Shown here in pieces: positions 1-6,959 of a stretch of DNA of 8,021 bases. Made by a program: the position numbers and the translations under genes. Source of the stretch: Actinotalea sp. (lineage in GTDB: Bacteria; Actinomycetota; Actinomycetes; Actinomycetales; Cellulomonadaceae); NCBI GenBank assembly GCA_014360395.1, contig JACIXM010000273.1:1-8021 (forward strand), written 5' to 3'. The notes beneath the pieces were generated by a model. It did no database searches. It saw only the letters and a list, made by a program, of their open reading frames with translations, and had not been told where the DNA came from. How positions within the stretch are numbered: position 1 is the first letter of the stretch; the number at the start of each line of letters is the position of its first letter.

Positions 1-1
1 C

Positions 2-811
2 GCGGGGTCGGGCCGGCCCGCCGGGCCCCGTGCGCGCCCGGCGGTGCCGCAGCGGCCGACCGAGCCGCCGCGGGACGTCCACGACCCGGAGGGTGTGCGG
101 CTGCAGAAGGTCCTCGCGACGGCGGGCCTGGGCTCGCGGCGGCGGTGCGAGGAGCTGATCGCGCAGGGCCGGGTCACCGTGGACGGCGTCGTGGTGCGCG
201 AGCTGGGCGTCCGGGTGGACCCGCGCAGCGCGACGATCCACGTGGACGGGATGCGGCTGCAGCTGGACACGTCGCTGGTCACCGTCGCGCTGAACAAGCC
301 GGCGGGCGTCGTGTCGACCATGCACGACCCGCAGGGCAGGCCCTCCCTCGCGCCGTTCGTCGCCGACCGGCCCGAGCGGCTGTTCCACGTCGGCCGGCTC
401 GACGCGGAGACCGAGGGGCTCCTGCTGCTCACGAACGACGGGGAGCTCGCGAACCGCCTCGCGCACCCCACGCACGGCGTGCTCAAGACGTACCTGGCCA
501 CGGTGGAGGGCACTGTCCGGCCGGGCGTCGGGGCCCGGCTGCGGCGGGGGGTCGAGCTGGAGGACGGCCCCGTCGTCGTCGACGCCTTCCGGGTCGTCGA
601 CGCGACGCCCGGGGCGACCCTCGTCGAGGTCGTCATCCACGAGGGGCGCAACCGCGTCGTGCGCCGGATGTTCGACGCGGTCGGCCACCCGGTCACCCGG
701 CTCGTGCGCACCCAGATCGGCCCCGTCCGACTCGGTGACCTCCGGCCCGGTCGCACGCGCGTGCTCGGGCGGGAGGAGCTGGGGCGCCTCATGGCCGAGG
801 TCGGCCTCTGA
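2..811 (+). CDS. rluB: 23S rRNA pseudouridine synthase B (RluB/RsuA family), 5' end probably outside window
   Basis: Converts a uridine of 23S rRNA helix 89 (U2605 in E. coli numbering, from family knowledge) to pseudouridine during large-subunit maturation in the cytoplasm. Numbering from the GTG at 44: an S4 RNA-binding domain lies at about residues 17-63 (VRLQKVLATAGLGSRRRCEE). The catalytic domain follows, with GRLDAETEGLLLLTNDG at 117-133, in which Asp120 is the expected catalytic aspartate, and the family motif EGRNRVVRRMF at 200-210. The frame has no stop back to base 2 and reads a Gly/Pro/Arg-rich stretch typical of the N-terminal tail of actinobacterial RluB. The GTG at 44 has no Shine-Dalgarno sequence, so the true start is probably to the left; if not, the gene is 44-811. 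In actinobacteria rluB usually follows scpA and scpB (family knowledge; not visible here). The family call is firm; the target uridine is inferred. Confidence 0.93.
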   Translation, partial: AGSGRPAGPRARPAVPQRPTEPPRDVHDPEGVRLQKVLATAGLGSRRRCEELIAQGRVTVDGVVVRELGVRVDPRSATIHVDGMRLQLDTSLVTVALNKPAGVVSTMHDPQGRPSLAPFVADRPERLFHVGRLDAETEGLLLLTNDGELANRLAHPTHGVLKTYLATVEGTVRPGVGARLRRGVELEDGPVVVDAFRVVDATPGATLVEVVIHEGRNRVVRRMFDAVGHPVTRLVRTQIGPVRLGDLRPGRTRVLGREELGRLMAEVGL

Positions 812-819
812 GGTCGCGC

Positions 820-848
820 CGTGCCGCCGCCGGCGGGTCGGCGGCACG
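820..848 (+). terminator. Terminator-like hairpin after rluB
   Basis: A perfect 10-bp stem (820-829 with 839-848, arm cgtgccgccg) encloses a 9-base loop and starts 9 bases after the rluB stop. No T-run follows, as is common for actinobacterial hairpin terminators. It separates rluB from the aroH promoter region. Its termination activity is inferred. Confidence 0.5.
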
Positions 849-893
849 ACGCTCACGGGCCGGTCGGCCCGGGTCCGCGCCGGCGCCGGCCGG

Positions 894-899
894 TAGTCT
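894..899 (+). promoter_or_regulatory. Candidate -10 element (TAGTCT) of the aroH-tyrA-cmk operon
   Basis: TAGTCT fits the actinobacterial housekeeping -10 pattern TANNNT and stands out in an otherwise G+C-only stretch between rluB and aroH. It would place the transcript start near 906. No convincing -35 hexamer sits 16-18 bases upstream, where the sequence around 871-876 is gggtcc. A 12-base perfect palindrome (gccggcgccggc, 879-890) lies in the spacer just upstream. Confidence 0.4.
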
Positions 900-905
900 C
901 GCGCC

Positions 906-937
906 GTCCCGCAGACCCGCGGGACGTGGAGGAGGTG
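906..937 (+). promoter_or_regulatory. aroH leader: hairpin followed by a strong ribosome binding site
   Basis: A perfect 7-bp hairpin (gtcccgc 906-912 with gcgggac 919-925, 6-base loop) ends three bases before the purine-rich Shine-Dalgarno sequence ggaggaggtg (928-937). The binding site ends four bases before the GTG start at 942 and clearly selects that start. If transcription begins near 906, the hairpin would be at the extreme 5' end of the mRNA, which could protect it or modulate ribosome entry. That role is inference. Confidence 0.4.
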
Positions 938-941
938 CACC

Positions 942-1304
942 GTGACCGTCCGCGCGATCCGAGGGGCGACCCAGCTCGACCGGGACGAGCGGGAGCACCT
1001 CTTCCAGCGCACCGCGGAGCTGGTCCGCGAGGTGCTCGCCGCGAACGACCTGTCGGTCGACGACCTCGTGTCGATCCTCTTCACCTGCACCCCGGACCTG
1101 CGCAGCGACTTCCCGGCGGCGGCGGCCCGCGAGATGGGGATGGGCGACGTCCCGCTCATGTGCGCGGTCGAGATCGACGTGCCGGAGGCCCTGCCGCGGG
1201 TCGTGCGCCTCATGGCGCACGTCAACCTGGACCGGCCCCGGACGCAGATCCGGCACGTCTACCTGCACGGCGCGACGGTCCTGCGCAAGGACCTCGCGCA
1301 GTGA
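942..1304 (+). CDS. aroH: Chorismate mutase, monofunctional AroH type
   Basis: Rearranges chorismate to prephenate, the committed step toward tyrosine and phenylalanine, in the cytoplasm. The 120-residue protein aligns along its length with Bacillus subtilis AroH (trimeric pseudo-alpha/beta barrel fold). The active-site residues I know for that enzyme are all present: Arg7, Arg63, Cys74, Glu77, Arg89, Tyr107 and Arg115, within MTVRAIRGAT at the N-terminus, CAVEID at 74-79 and QIRHVYL at 102-108. A GTG start follows a strong Shine-Dalgarno. The stop overlaps the tyrA start by four bases (GTGA), so the next enzyme of the pathway is translationally coupled. AroH enzymes generally lack allosteric control, so tyrosine feedback is more likely to act on the ACT domain of TyrA. 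Many actinobacteria rely on an AroQ-type mutase instead, so this gene may be one of two. Confidence 0.95.
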   Translation: MTVRAIRGATQLDRDEREHLFQRTAELVREVLAANDLSVDDLVSILFTCTPDLRSDFPAAAAREMGMGDVPLMCAVEIDVPEALPRVVRLMAHVNLDRPRTQIRHVYLHGATVLRKDLAQ

Positions 1305-2458
1305 GCGTGCCCGGCCACTCGGCGCCGCAGGCCGAGCCGACGCCGGCGGCGACGCGGGGACCCGTCCGGATCGTCGGCACCGGCCTGCTCGGCACGAGCA
1401 TCGGGCTGGCCCTGCGGGCCCACGGCGTCGACGTCGTCCTGCACGACCCGTCGCGGACCACGGTCGTCCTGGCCCGTGACGTCGGGGCCGGGCGGGTGGC
1501 CACCGACGACGACGCGCCGCGCCTCGTCGTCGTCGCGGCGCCCCCGGACGTCACCCCGGATGTGGTCCTCGCCGAGCTGACCGCCCACCCCGGGGCCGTC
1601 GTGACAGACGTGGCCAGCGTCAAGAGCGCCGTCCTCGCCGAGCTCGAGCGCGCCGGCGCGGACCTCTCGCGCTACGTCGGCTCCCACCCGATGGCCGGCT
1701 CCGAGCGGACGGGCCCGACCGCCGCGCGGCCCGACCTCTTCGCCGGCCGGCCGTGGGTCGTGGTCGGCTCGGGGGCGTCGAGCCCGGAGGCGGTGCTGGC
1801 GGTGCGGGACCTCGCCGCCGACGTCGGCGCGACGCCCGTCATGCTCGACGCCCGCGCGCACGACGACGCCGTCGCGCTCGTCTCGCACGTGCCGCAGATC
1901 GCCGCGTCGCTCGTGGCCGCACGGCTCACCGAGGCCGATCCCGCCGCGCTCGGGCTCGCGGGCCAGGGCCTGCGGGACGTCACGCGGATCGCGGCGAGCG
2001 ACCCCGGGCTGTGGACCTCGATCCTCGCGGCGAACGCCGAGGCGGTCGTCCCGGTGCTGGAGCACCTGCGCGCGGACCTGGACCGCCTGCTCGACGCCCT
2101 GCGGCACGCCGCCGTCGCGCAGGACGCCGAGTCGGTCACCGCCGGCGCCCTGGGGACCGTGGCCGAGGCGATCGCGGCGGGCAACGCGGGCGTCAGCCGT
2201 GTGCCCGGCAAGCACGGGGGGATCCGCCGGGCGTACGACGTCGTGACCGTGCTCGTGCCCGACCGGCCGGGCGAGCTGGCGCGGCTCCTGGCGGAGGTCG
2301 GTGCCGCGGGCATCAACCTCGAGGAGCTCCAGCTCGAGCACGCCCCGAGCCAGCCGGTCGGACTGGCCTCGCTGTCGGTCCTGCGCGGGCTGCGTGACAC
2401 GCTCGAGCGGGCGCTGACCGAGCGGGGCTGGCGCCTGGCAGGATCGTCCGGCGGATGA
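1301..2458 (+). CDS. tyrA: Prephenate dehydrogenase with C-terminal ACT domain
   Basis: Oxidatively decarboxylates prephenate to 4-hydroxyphenylpyruvate with NAD(P)+ on the tyrosine branch; it could also accept arogenate, as some actinobacterial TyrA enzymes do. The protein has 385 residues. A Rossmann dinucleotide site, GTGLLGTSIG, is at residues 26-35. The signature GSHPMAGSE is at 127-135, with His129 the expected catalytic histidine. The helical dehydrogenase domain follows to about 290. An ACT domain occupies about 312-383 (YDVVTVLVPDRPGELARLL then GINLEEL) and probably binds an aromatic amino acid for feedback. I chose the GTG at 1301, which overlaps the aroH stop by four bases (GTGA) and has aagga at 1287-1291. 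The frame is open back to 821, but that part lies over aroH and is non-coding in this frame. A second GTG at 1307 is possible. Confidence 0.95.
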   Translation: MSVPGHSAPQAEPTPAATRGPVRIVGTGLLGTSIGLALRAHGVDVVLHDPSRTTVVLARDVGAGRVATDDDAPRLVVVAAPPDVTPDVVLAELTAHPGAVVTDVASVKSAVLAELERAGADLSRYVGSHPMAGSERTGPTAARPDLFAGRPWVVVGSGASSPEAVLAVRDLAADVGATPVMLDARAHDDAVALVSHVPQIAASLVAARLTEADPAALGLAGQGLRDVTRIAASDPGLWTSILAANAEAVVPVLEHLRADLDRLLDALRHAAVAQDAESVTAGALGTVAEAIAAGNAGVSRVPGKHGGIRRAYDVVTVLVPDRPGELARLLAEVGAAGINLEELQLEHAPSQPVGLASLSVLRGLRDTLERALTERGWRLAGSSGG

Positions 2459-2489
2459 CCCGACCGACCGAGCACCCCGAGGAGACCTG

Positions 2490-3227
2490 GTGACGGACGC
2501 CGAGACCGCAGCCGACAGCCGGAGCGCCGCCCCGCTCGTCGTCGCCGTCGACGGGCCCTCCGGGTCGGGCAAGTCGAGCGTGTGCCGCCGCGTCGCCGCG
2601 GCGCTCGGACTGGCCTACCTCGACACCGGCGCGATGTACCGGGCGGCCACGTGGTGGTGCCTCGAGCAGGGCGTGGACCTCGCCGACGGTGACGCCGTCA
2701 GCACCGCCGTCCGCGCGATGCCGCTGCAGGTCGGGCTGGACCCGCAGGGGCCGACGTTCGCGGTCGGCGGCACCGACGTCGCCGTGGCGATCCGCACCAC
2801 GGACATCTCCTCGCGTGTCAGCGAGGTGGCGACGAACCTCGACGCCCGGGCCGACCTCGGCCGCCGGCAGCGCGCGGTCATCGAGGCCGAGCGCGCCGCG
2901 ACCGGCTGGAGCGGCGGGCGCGGCGTCGTCGTCGAGGGCCGCGACATCACGACCGTCATCGCCCCCGACGCCGACGTCCGCATCCTGCTCACCGCCAGCG
3001 AGGAGGCTCGGCTGGCGCGCCGGGCCCTGGAGGTGCACGGCAGTGCCGACAGCGCCAGCGTCGCCGCGACGCGGGACCAGGTCGTGCGCCGCGACGCGCA
3101 GGACTCCACGGTGGTCGACTTCCTCACGGCGGCCGACGGCGTGGTGACCGTCGACTCCTCCGACCTCGACCTGGACCAGACGGTGCAGGCCGTGCTCACC
3201 GTGGTCCGCGGGCGCGCGCTGCCATGA
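2490..3227 (+). CDS. cmk: (d)CMP kinase (cytidylate kinase)
   Basis: Phosphorylates CMP and dCMP to the diphosphates with ATP, feeding RNA and DNA synthesis and the CDP-diacylglycerol route to phospholipids. The protein has 245 residues, slightly above the usual 220-230. The P-loop GPSGSGKSS is at residues 22-30, and LDTGAMYRA, part of the CMP-binding region, is at 44-52. The conserved GRD is at 150-152 in VVVEGRDITTVIAPDADVR, and a late RDAQDST is at 201-207. The GTG start has gaggag at 2479-2484 five bases upstream. It lies 31 bases after tyrA and its stop overlaps plsC by four bases (ATGA). The tyrA-cmk order is common in actinobacteria. Assignment is secure. Confidence 0.95.
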   Translation: MTDAETAADSRSAAPLVVAVDGPSGSGKSSVCRRVAAALGLAYLDTGAMYRAATWWCLEQGVDLADGDAVSTAVRAMPLQVGLDPQGPTFAVGGTDVAVAIRTTDISSRVSEVATNLDARADLGRRQRAVIEAERAATGWSGGRGVVVEGRDITTVIAPDADVRILLTASEEARLARRALEVHGSADSASVAATRDQVVRRDAQDSTVVDFLTAADGVVTVDSSDLDLDQTVQAVLTVVRGRALP

Positions 3228-3934
3228 CTCGCGCGGGCGGCGTGGGTGCGGGGGCCGGCGGGCTGCCGGTCCCGTCGGAGCGTGGTCCCCGGTGGTCGCG
3301 TCATGTCGGGCGCTTCCTCGCGCGGGTCGTGTGGGACACCGAGGTGCTGGGAGCGGAGCACGTCCCGCTCGACGGGCCGGTCATCATCTCGGCCAACCAC
3401 ATCGGTCTCGTGGACGGCCCGCTCGTCCACGGAGTCGTCCCGCGGGGCACGCACATCCTCGTCAAGGAGGAGATGTTCCGCGGTCCGGTCGGCGCCGTCC
3501 TGCGGGCGGCGGGCCAGATCCCGGTCGACCGCACCGGCGGACGGCCCGCGCTCGCCGCGGGGCTGGGGGTGCTGCGGCGCGGGGGAGCGGTGGGCATCTT
3601 CCCCGAGGGCGTGCGCGGCCGCGGGGACGGGGCCGACGCGCGGGCGGGCGTGGCCTGGCTCGCGGTGACCTCCGGTGCGCCGGTGGTGCCGACGGCGGTC
3701 CTCGGCACCCGCTGGACCGGGGAGGGTGTGGGCCACGTACCCGGCCTGCGACGCCGGCTCGTCGTCGCCTTCGCCCCGCCCGTGCAGCTCCAGCGGGCGC
3801 CCGGCACGAGCGGCCGCCAGGCCGTGGCCGACGCCCACGAGGTGCTGCGCGTGGCCCTCGCCGAGCACGTCCGGGCCACGGTGGAGCGGACCGGCGTGCC
3901 GCTGCCGGAGGACGCCCCGCTCGGCACCGGCTGA
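3224..3934 (+). CDS. plsC: 1-acyl-sn-glycerol-3-phosphate acyltransferase (PlsC/LPLAT family)
   Basis: Probably transfers an acyl group to lysophosphatidate to give phosphatidate at the inner face of the membrane. Of its 236 residues, the HX4D catalytic motif is HIGLVD at 59-64, preceded by Asn58. The segment EEMFRGPVGAVLRAAGQIPV at 82-101 followed by DR matches acyltransferase motif II. FPEGVRG at 126-132 is motif III (usually FPEGTRS), and GAPVVPTAVLGT at 151-162 is motif IV. No clear transmembrane helix is visible, so membrane attachment is probably peripheral. The ATG overlaps the cmk stop (ATGA) and has no evident Shine-Dalgarno, which suggests coupling to cmk. Adjacency to cmk makes sense because CTP is needed for the next lipid step. 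In some bacteria the two activities are fused. Other glycerophospholipid acyltransferase specificities cannot be excluded. Confidence 0.88.
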   Translation: MTRAGGVGAGAGGLPVPSERGPRWSRHVGRFLARVVWDTEVLGAEHVPLDGPVIISANHIGLVDGPLVHGVVPRGTHILVKEEMFRGPVGAVLRAAGQIPVDRTGGRPALAAGLGVLRRGGAVGIFPEGVRGRGDGADARAGVAWLAVTSGAPVVPTAVLGTRWTGEGVGHVPGLRRRLVVAFAPPVQLQRAPGTSGRQAVADAHEVLRVALAEHVRATVERTGVPLPEDAPLGTG

Positions 3935-3935
3935 T

Positions 3936-3962
3936 CGGGCCGCCCGGCGGGCGACCGGCCCG
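3936..3962 (+). other. Intercistronic hairpin between plsC and der
   Basis: A 7-bp perfect stem (cgggccg 3936-3942 with cggcccg 3956-3962) begins right after the plsC stop and encloses a loop that can itself form a small gccc/gggc hairpin. No T-run follows. It might reduce read-through, act as a processing or decay barrier, or do nothing. It marks the only gap over 40 bases within the operon. Confidence 0.3.
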
Positions 3963-4000
3963 GTTCGTCGGGACGTGCCTCGGCAGGGGAGGATGAGGCC

Positions 4001-5662
4001 ATGACCGACCAGTCCCGACCCGAGCAGCCGCGCGTCCACGAGGGCGCGTCGCGCACCGTCCAGCACGCCGACACCCGCCCCGGCCGCGAGGAGCTCGCCG
4101 ACGCGGCGGGGCTGACCGAGGCGCCCACGGACCTCGGCGAGGCAGCGGGTCTGGCCGGCGAGGACGCCGAGGAGGACGAGCCGTCGTCGGCGCCCACCTC
4201 GGCGCGCGCGGCCGAGGAGTCCGAGGACGACGTGGCCCGGGCGCAGTCCCTGCGCGCCGGCCTGACGGACTACGAGCTGTCGGGCGAGGACCTCGCCCTG
4301 CTCGACCACGAGGGCGAGGAGGGCGCGACGCGCGCCCCCCGCGGCCCGCTGCCGGTCCTGGCCGTGGTGGGCCGCCCGAACGTGGGCAAGTCGACGCTGG
4401 TCAACCGGATCCTCGGGCGGCGGGAGGCCGTCGTCGAGGACACACCGGGCGTGACCCGGGACCGCGTCAGCTACCCGGCGGAATGGGCGGGCGTCGACTT
4501 CACGCTGGTGGACACCGGCGGCTGGGAGGTCGACGTCGCGGGCATGGAGGCGCGCGTCGCCGAGCAGGCGGAGGTCGCGATCGAGCTGGCCGACGTCGTG
4601 CTGTTCGTCGTCGACGCGACGGTCGGCGCCACGGCGACCGACGAGAAGGTCGTCCGCCTGCTGCGCAAGGCCGGCAAGCCGGTCGTGCTCGCCGCCAACA
4701 AGGTCGACGGGCCCAAGCAGGAGTCCGACGCCACGGAGCTGTGGAGCCTCGGCCTCGGGGAGCCGCACCCCATCTCCGCCCTGCACGGGCGCGGCACGGG
4801 GGACCTGCTCGACGCCGCCGTCCGCGAGCTGCCCGAGACGGCGCAGTTCGGCGGGGTGCTCCGGCCGGAGGGTCCGCGGCGCGTGGCGCTCGTCGGCCGG
4901 CCGAACGTGGGCAAGTCGAGCCTGCTGAACAAGCTGGCCGGCTCCGAGCGCGTCGTCGTCGACGCGACGGCGGGGACGACGCGGGACCCGGTCGACGAGC
5001 TCATCGCCCTCGGCGGCAAGCCGTGGGTGTTCGTCGACACCGCCGGCATCCGGCGCCGCGTCCACCAGACGAAGGGGGCGGACTTCTACGCCTCGTTGCG
5101 CACGCAGGCCGCGATCGAGAAGGCGGAGGTCGCCGTCGTCCTCGTCGACGCGAGCGTCCCGATGACCGAGCAGGACACCCGGGTGATCCAGCAGGTCATC
5201 GACGCCGGTCGTGCGCTGGTCATCGCCTACAACAAGTGGGACCTCATGGACGAGGACCGCCGGCCGTTCCTCGAGCGGGAGATCGAGCAGGACCTGGTGC
5301 AGATCCAGTGGGCACCTCGCGTCAACCTGTCCGCGCAGACCGGGTGGCACAAGAACCGCCTGGTCCCGGCGATCGAGCGGGCGCTGGACTCGTGGGACAC
5401 CCGCATCCCGACGGGGCGCCTCAACGCGTTCCTCGGGGAGCTCGTCGCGGCGCACCCGCACCCGCTGCGCGGCGGCAAGCAGCCGCGGATCCTCTTCGCC
5501 ACCCAGGCGGACACGCGCCCGCCGCGGTTCGTCATCTTCGCGACGGGTTTCCTCGAGGCCGGGTACCGCCGGTTCGTCGAGCGCCGCCTGCGCGAGACGT
5601 TCGGGTTCGAGGGCACGCCGATCTCGATCTCCGTGCGCGTGCGGGAGAAGCGCAAGCGGTGA
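4001..5662 (+). CDS. der: Ribosome biogenesis GTPase Der (EngA), with long acidic N-terminal extension
   Basis: Double GTPase needed for assembly of the 50S ribosomal subunit. Of its 553 residues, about 1-115 form a low-complexity acidic region rich in Glu, Asp and Ala. G domain 1 runs from about 118: G1 GRPNVGKST at 124-132, DTPGVTRDR at 147-155, G3 DTGGW at 171-175, G4 NKVD at 233-236. G domain 2 runs from about 294: G1 GRPNVGKSS at 299-307, AGTTRDP at 324-330, G3 DTAG at 346-349, G4 NKWD at 411-414. A C-terminal KH-like domain occupies about 470-553, including [12 protein letters not shown] at 491-502 and a basic tail. The ATG at 4001 is chosen because ggggagga (3986-3993) lies seven bases upstream; an ATG at 3993 is out of frame. 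Extensions of this kind occur in actinobacterial Der proteins; here it makes the protein longer than the roughly 460-490 residues of the M. tuberculosis and E. coli proteins. The stop overlaps the next gene by four bases. Confidence 0.96.
   Translation: MTDQSRPEQPRVHEGASRTVQHADTRPGREELADAAGLTEAPTDLGEAAGLAGEDAEEDEPSSAPTSARAAEESEDDVARAQSLRAGLTDYELSGEDLALLDHEGEEGATRAPRGPLPVLAVVGRPNVGKSTLVNRILGRREAVVEDTPGVTRDRVSYPAEWAGVDFTLVDTGGWEVDVAGMEARVAEQAEVAIELADVVLFVVDATVGATATDEKVVRLLRKAGKPVVLAANKVDGPKQESDATELWSLGLGEPHPISALHGRGTGDLLDAAVRELPETAQFGGVLRPEGPRRVALVGRPNVGKSSLLNKLAGSERVVVDATAGTTRDPVDELIALGGKPWVFVDTAGIRRRVHQTKGADFYASLRTQAAIEKAEVAVVLVDASVPMTEQDTRVIQQVIDAGRALVIAYNKWDLMDEDRRPFLEREIEQDLVQIQWAPRVNLSAQTGWHKNRLVPAIERALDSWDTRIPTGRLNAFLGELVAAHPHPLRGGKQPRILFATQADTRPPRFVIFATGFLEAGYRRFVERRLRETFGFEGTPISISVRVREKRKR
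5643..5650 (+). promoter_or_regulatory. Ribosome binding site of the membrane gene, inside the 3' end of der
   Basis: The purine run gggagaag lies within the last codons of der, eight bases before the GTG at 5659. It supports that GTG over the later in-frame GTG at 5710 and ATG at 5743. The position implies that der and the membrane protein are translated in a coupled way. Confidence 0.5.
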
Positions 5663-6798
5663 GCGCGGGCTCCTCGAGGGCGTGGACCGGCGGCACCGCG
5701 CCGTCGGGCGTGGCGCAGCGGCCCACGCTGCTGCGGTGGGGCATGCCCCGGGACCCGGCGGCGTCGCGGCACCTCGCCGCGTTCCTCGTCACGACCGTCG
5801 CGACGGTGCTGCTCACGCGGGCCTTCCTCGCGGCGACCGGCTACCCGCAGATCGGCGGTGACGGCCTGCACGTGGCCCACGTGCTGTGGGGCGGGCTGCT
5901 CATGGCCCTGGCCTTCGTGCTGCTGCTGTCCTTCGCCGGACCGGTCGTCCGACCGCTGGGCGCGCTCGTCGGCGGCATCGGCTTCGGGCTGTTCATCGAC
6001 GAGGTCGGCAAGTTCGTCACCTCGGACAACGACTACTTCTACGAGCCGACGGCGGCGCTGATCTACCTCACGGTGGTCGCGCTCGTCCTGCTCGGCGAGG
6101 CGCTGCACGGACGGCGCCCGCACCGGCCCGAGGAGTACCTGGCGGGCGCCGCGGACCACGCGGTCTCGGGCCTGACCGGCGGCTTCACCCCCCGTGCGCG
6201 GGACGAGGCGCACGCCCTGCTCGAGCGCGCCGGTGACCTCCGCGGCACGGAGCAGGTCCGTCGGTTGCTGGACGAGATCGAGGAGGACCACGCCGAGCTG
6301 CCGAACGTCGTGGACCGCAGCGCGGCGCTCGTCGTCGGCGGCTTCCGCCGGCTCGTGACGGCGCGGTGGGTGCCCTGGGTGACGGTCGGCGTGCTGCTGC
6401 TCGCGACCGCCGGCAGCGTGCTCCAGGGCCTGCTGGCCTGGCGCGGTGGGACGGACGTGCCGGGCTGGATGCTCGTCGCGCTCGTCGCCAGTGCCGGGGT
6501 GTCGACGGCGATCGCCCTCCTCGGGCTCGCCGTGGTGCGGCGCGACCGCGCCCGGGCGTACCGGCTGTTCCGGCGCGCGGTCCTCGTCAGCCTCCTGGTG
6601 ACGCAGGTGTTCGTGTTCCGGCTCCAGGAGTGGGCGGCGACCACCGGGCTCGTCGTCGACCTCGTCGTCCTCGGCCTCGTGGTCGCGGAGCTGAGCCAGA
6701 TCGAGGCCGCCGAGGCGCGCCGGGAGGCCGCCGGCGACGCGACGGACCAGGGCGGCGGGCCCGCGCCACGGTCCGACGACGGGCCGCCGGTGCGGTAG
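5659..6798 (+). CDS. Conserved polytopic membrane protein of unknown function
   Basis: I do not recognise a named family. The protein has 379 residues. A polar N-terminal stretch of about 35 residues is followed by hydrophobic segments at roughly 39-59, 72-93, 98-114 and 131-148. A charged region at 149-236 contains the acidic helix [12 protein letters not shown] (203-214) and is presumably outside the membrane. More hydrophobic segments follow at about 237-260, 268-293, 305-321 and 329-346, then a polar tail. That gives seven or eight membrane spans. The most distinctive part is [17 protein letters not shown] at 112-128, between hydrophobic segments 3 and 4; with His71, His74 and Trp77 near the start of segment 2 it may form a polar membrane-embedded site. 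I recall similar FIDE-GKF sequences in hypothetical membrane proteins of other bacteria, which I cannot verify here. The GTG start overlaps the der stop (GTGA) and uses the Shine-Dalgarno at 5643-5650. Function unknown. Confidence 0.85.
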   Translation: MSAGSSRAWTGGTAPSGVAQRPTLLRWGMPRDPAASRHLAAFLVTTVATVLLTRAFLAATGYPQIGGDGLHVAHVLWGGLLMALAFVLLLSFAGPVVRPLGALVGGIGFGLFIDEVGKFVTSDNDYFYEPTAALIYLTVVALVLLGEALHGRRPHRPEEYLAGAADHAVSGLTGGFTPRARDEAHALLERAGDLRGTEQVRRLLDEIEEDHAELPNVVDRSAALVVGGFRRLVTARWVPWVTVGVLLLATAGSVLQGLLAWRGGTDVPGWMLVALVASAGVSTAIALLGLAVVRRDRARAYRLFRRAVLVSLLVTQVFVFRLQEWAATTGLVVDLVVLGLVVAELSQIEAAEARREAAGDATDQGGGPAPRSDDGPPVR

Positions 6799-6801
6799 AG
6801 T
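6796..6801 (+). promoter_or_regulatory. Candidate -10 element (TAGAGT) of the tRNA-Pro gene
   Basis: TAGAGT fits the TANNNT pattern and would start transcription near 6808, about 16 bases before the mature tRNA 5' end. Its first three bases are the TAG stop codon of the membrane gene. A weak -35 candidate, tccgac, is at 6772-6777. The alternative is read-through from the der operon, because no terminator lies between the two genes. Confidence 0.45.
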
Positions 6802-6823
6802 ATCCGCGGCTCACCGAGCCGTT

Positions 6824-6897
<74 letters not shown>

Positions 6898-6913
6898 CAG
6901 TGTTGTCGCAGGT

Positions 6914-6949
6914 CAGAGGGCTGTTCCGCCGAGGCGGGACGGCCCTCTG
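6914..6949 (+). terminator. Strong hairpin terminator after tRNA-Pro
   Basis: The outer arms cagagggc (6914-6921) and gccctctg (6942-6949) pair perfectly over 8 bp. The pairing continues inward, with two G-T wobbles, to about 16 bp around a four-base loop (6930-6933). It is followed by the moderately T-rich tcgtcttcgt. It starts 16 bases after the tRNA. It would end both a tRNA transcript and any read-through from the der operon. Confidence 0.8.
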
Positions 6950-6959
6950 TCGTCTTCGT

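Noticed and set aside
821..1300. Upstream extension of the tyrA frame
   Set aside because: It overlaps aroH entirely and gives Pro/Arg/Gly-rich sequence. The GTG at 1301 with GTGA overlap fits the TyrA N-terminus.
1259..2572. Minus-strand open frame (437 codons) opposite tyrA
   Set aside because: Low-complexity composition with no motif, and it is the complement of a well-supported tyrA.
2615..5461. Very long minus-strand open frame (948 codons) opposite cmk, plsC and der
   Set aside because: Long antisense frames are expected at this GC content. The product is Arg/Gly/Asp-rich with no recognisable domain, while the + strand holds clear conserved genes.
4483..5658. Upstream extension of the membrane-protein frame
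   Set aside because: It lies inside der in another frame and reads Arg/Gly-rich noise; the coupled GTG at 5659 is the sensible start.
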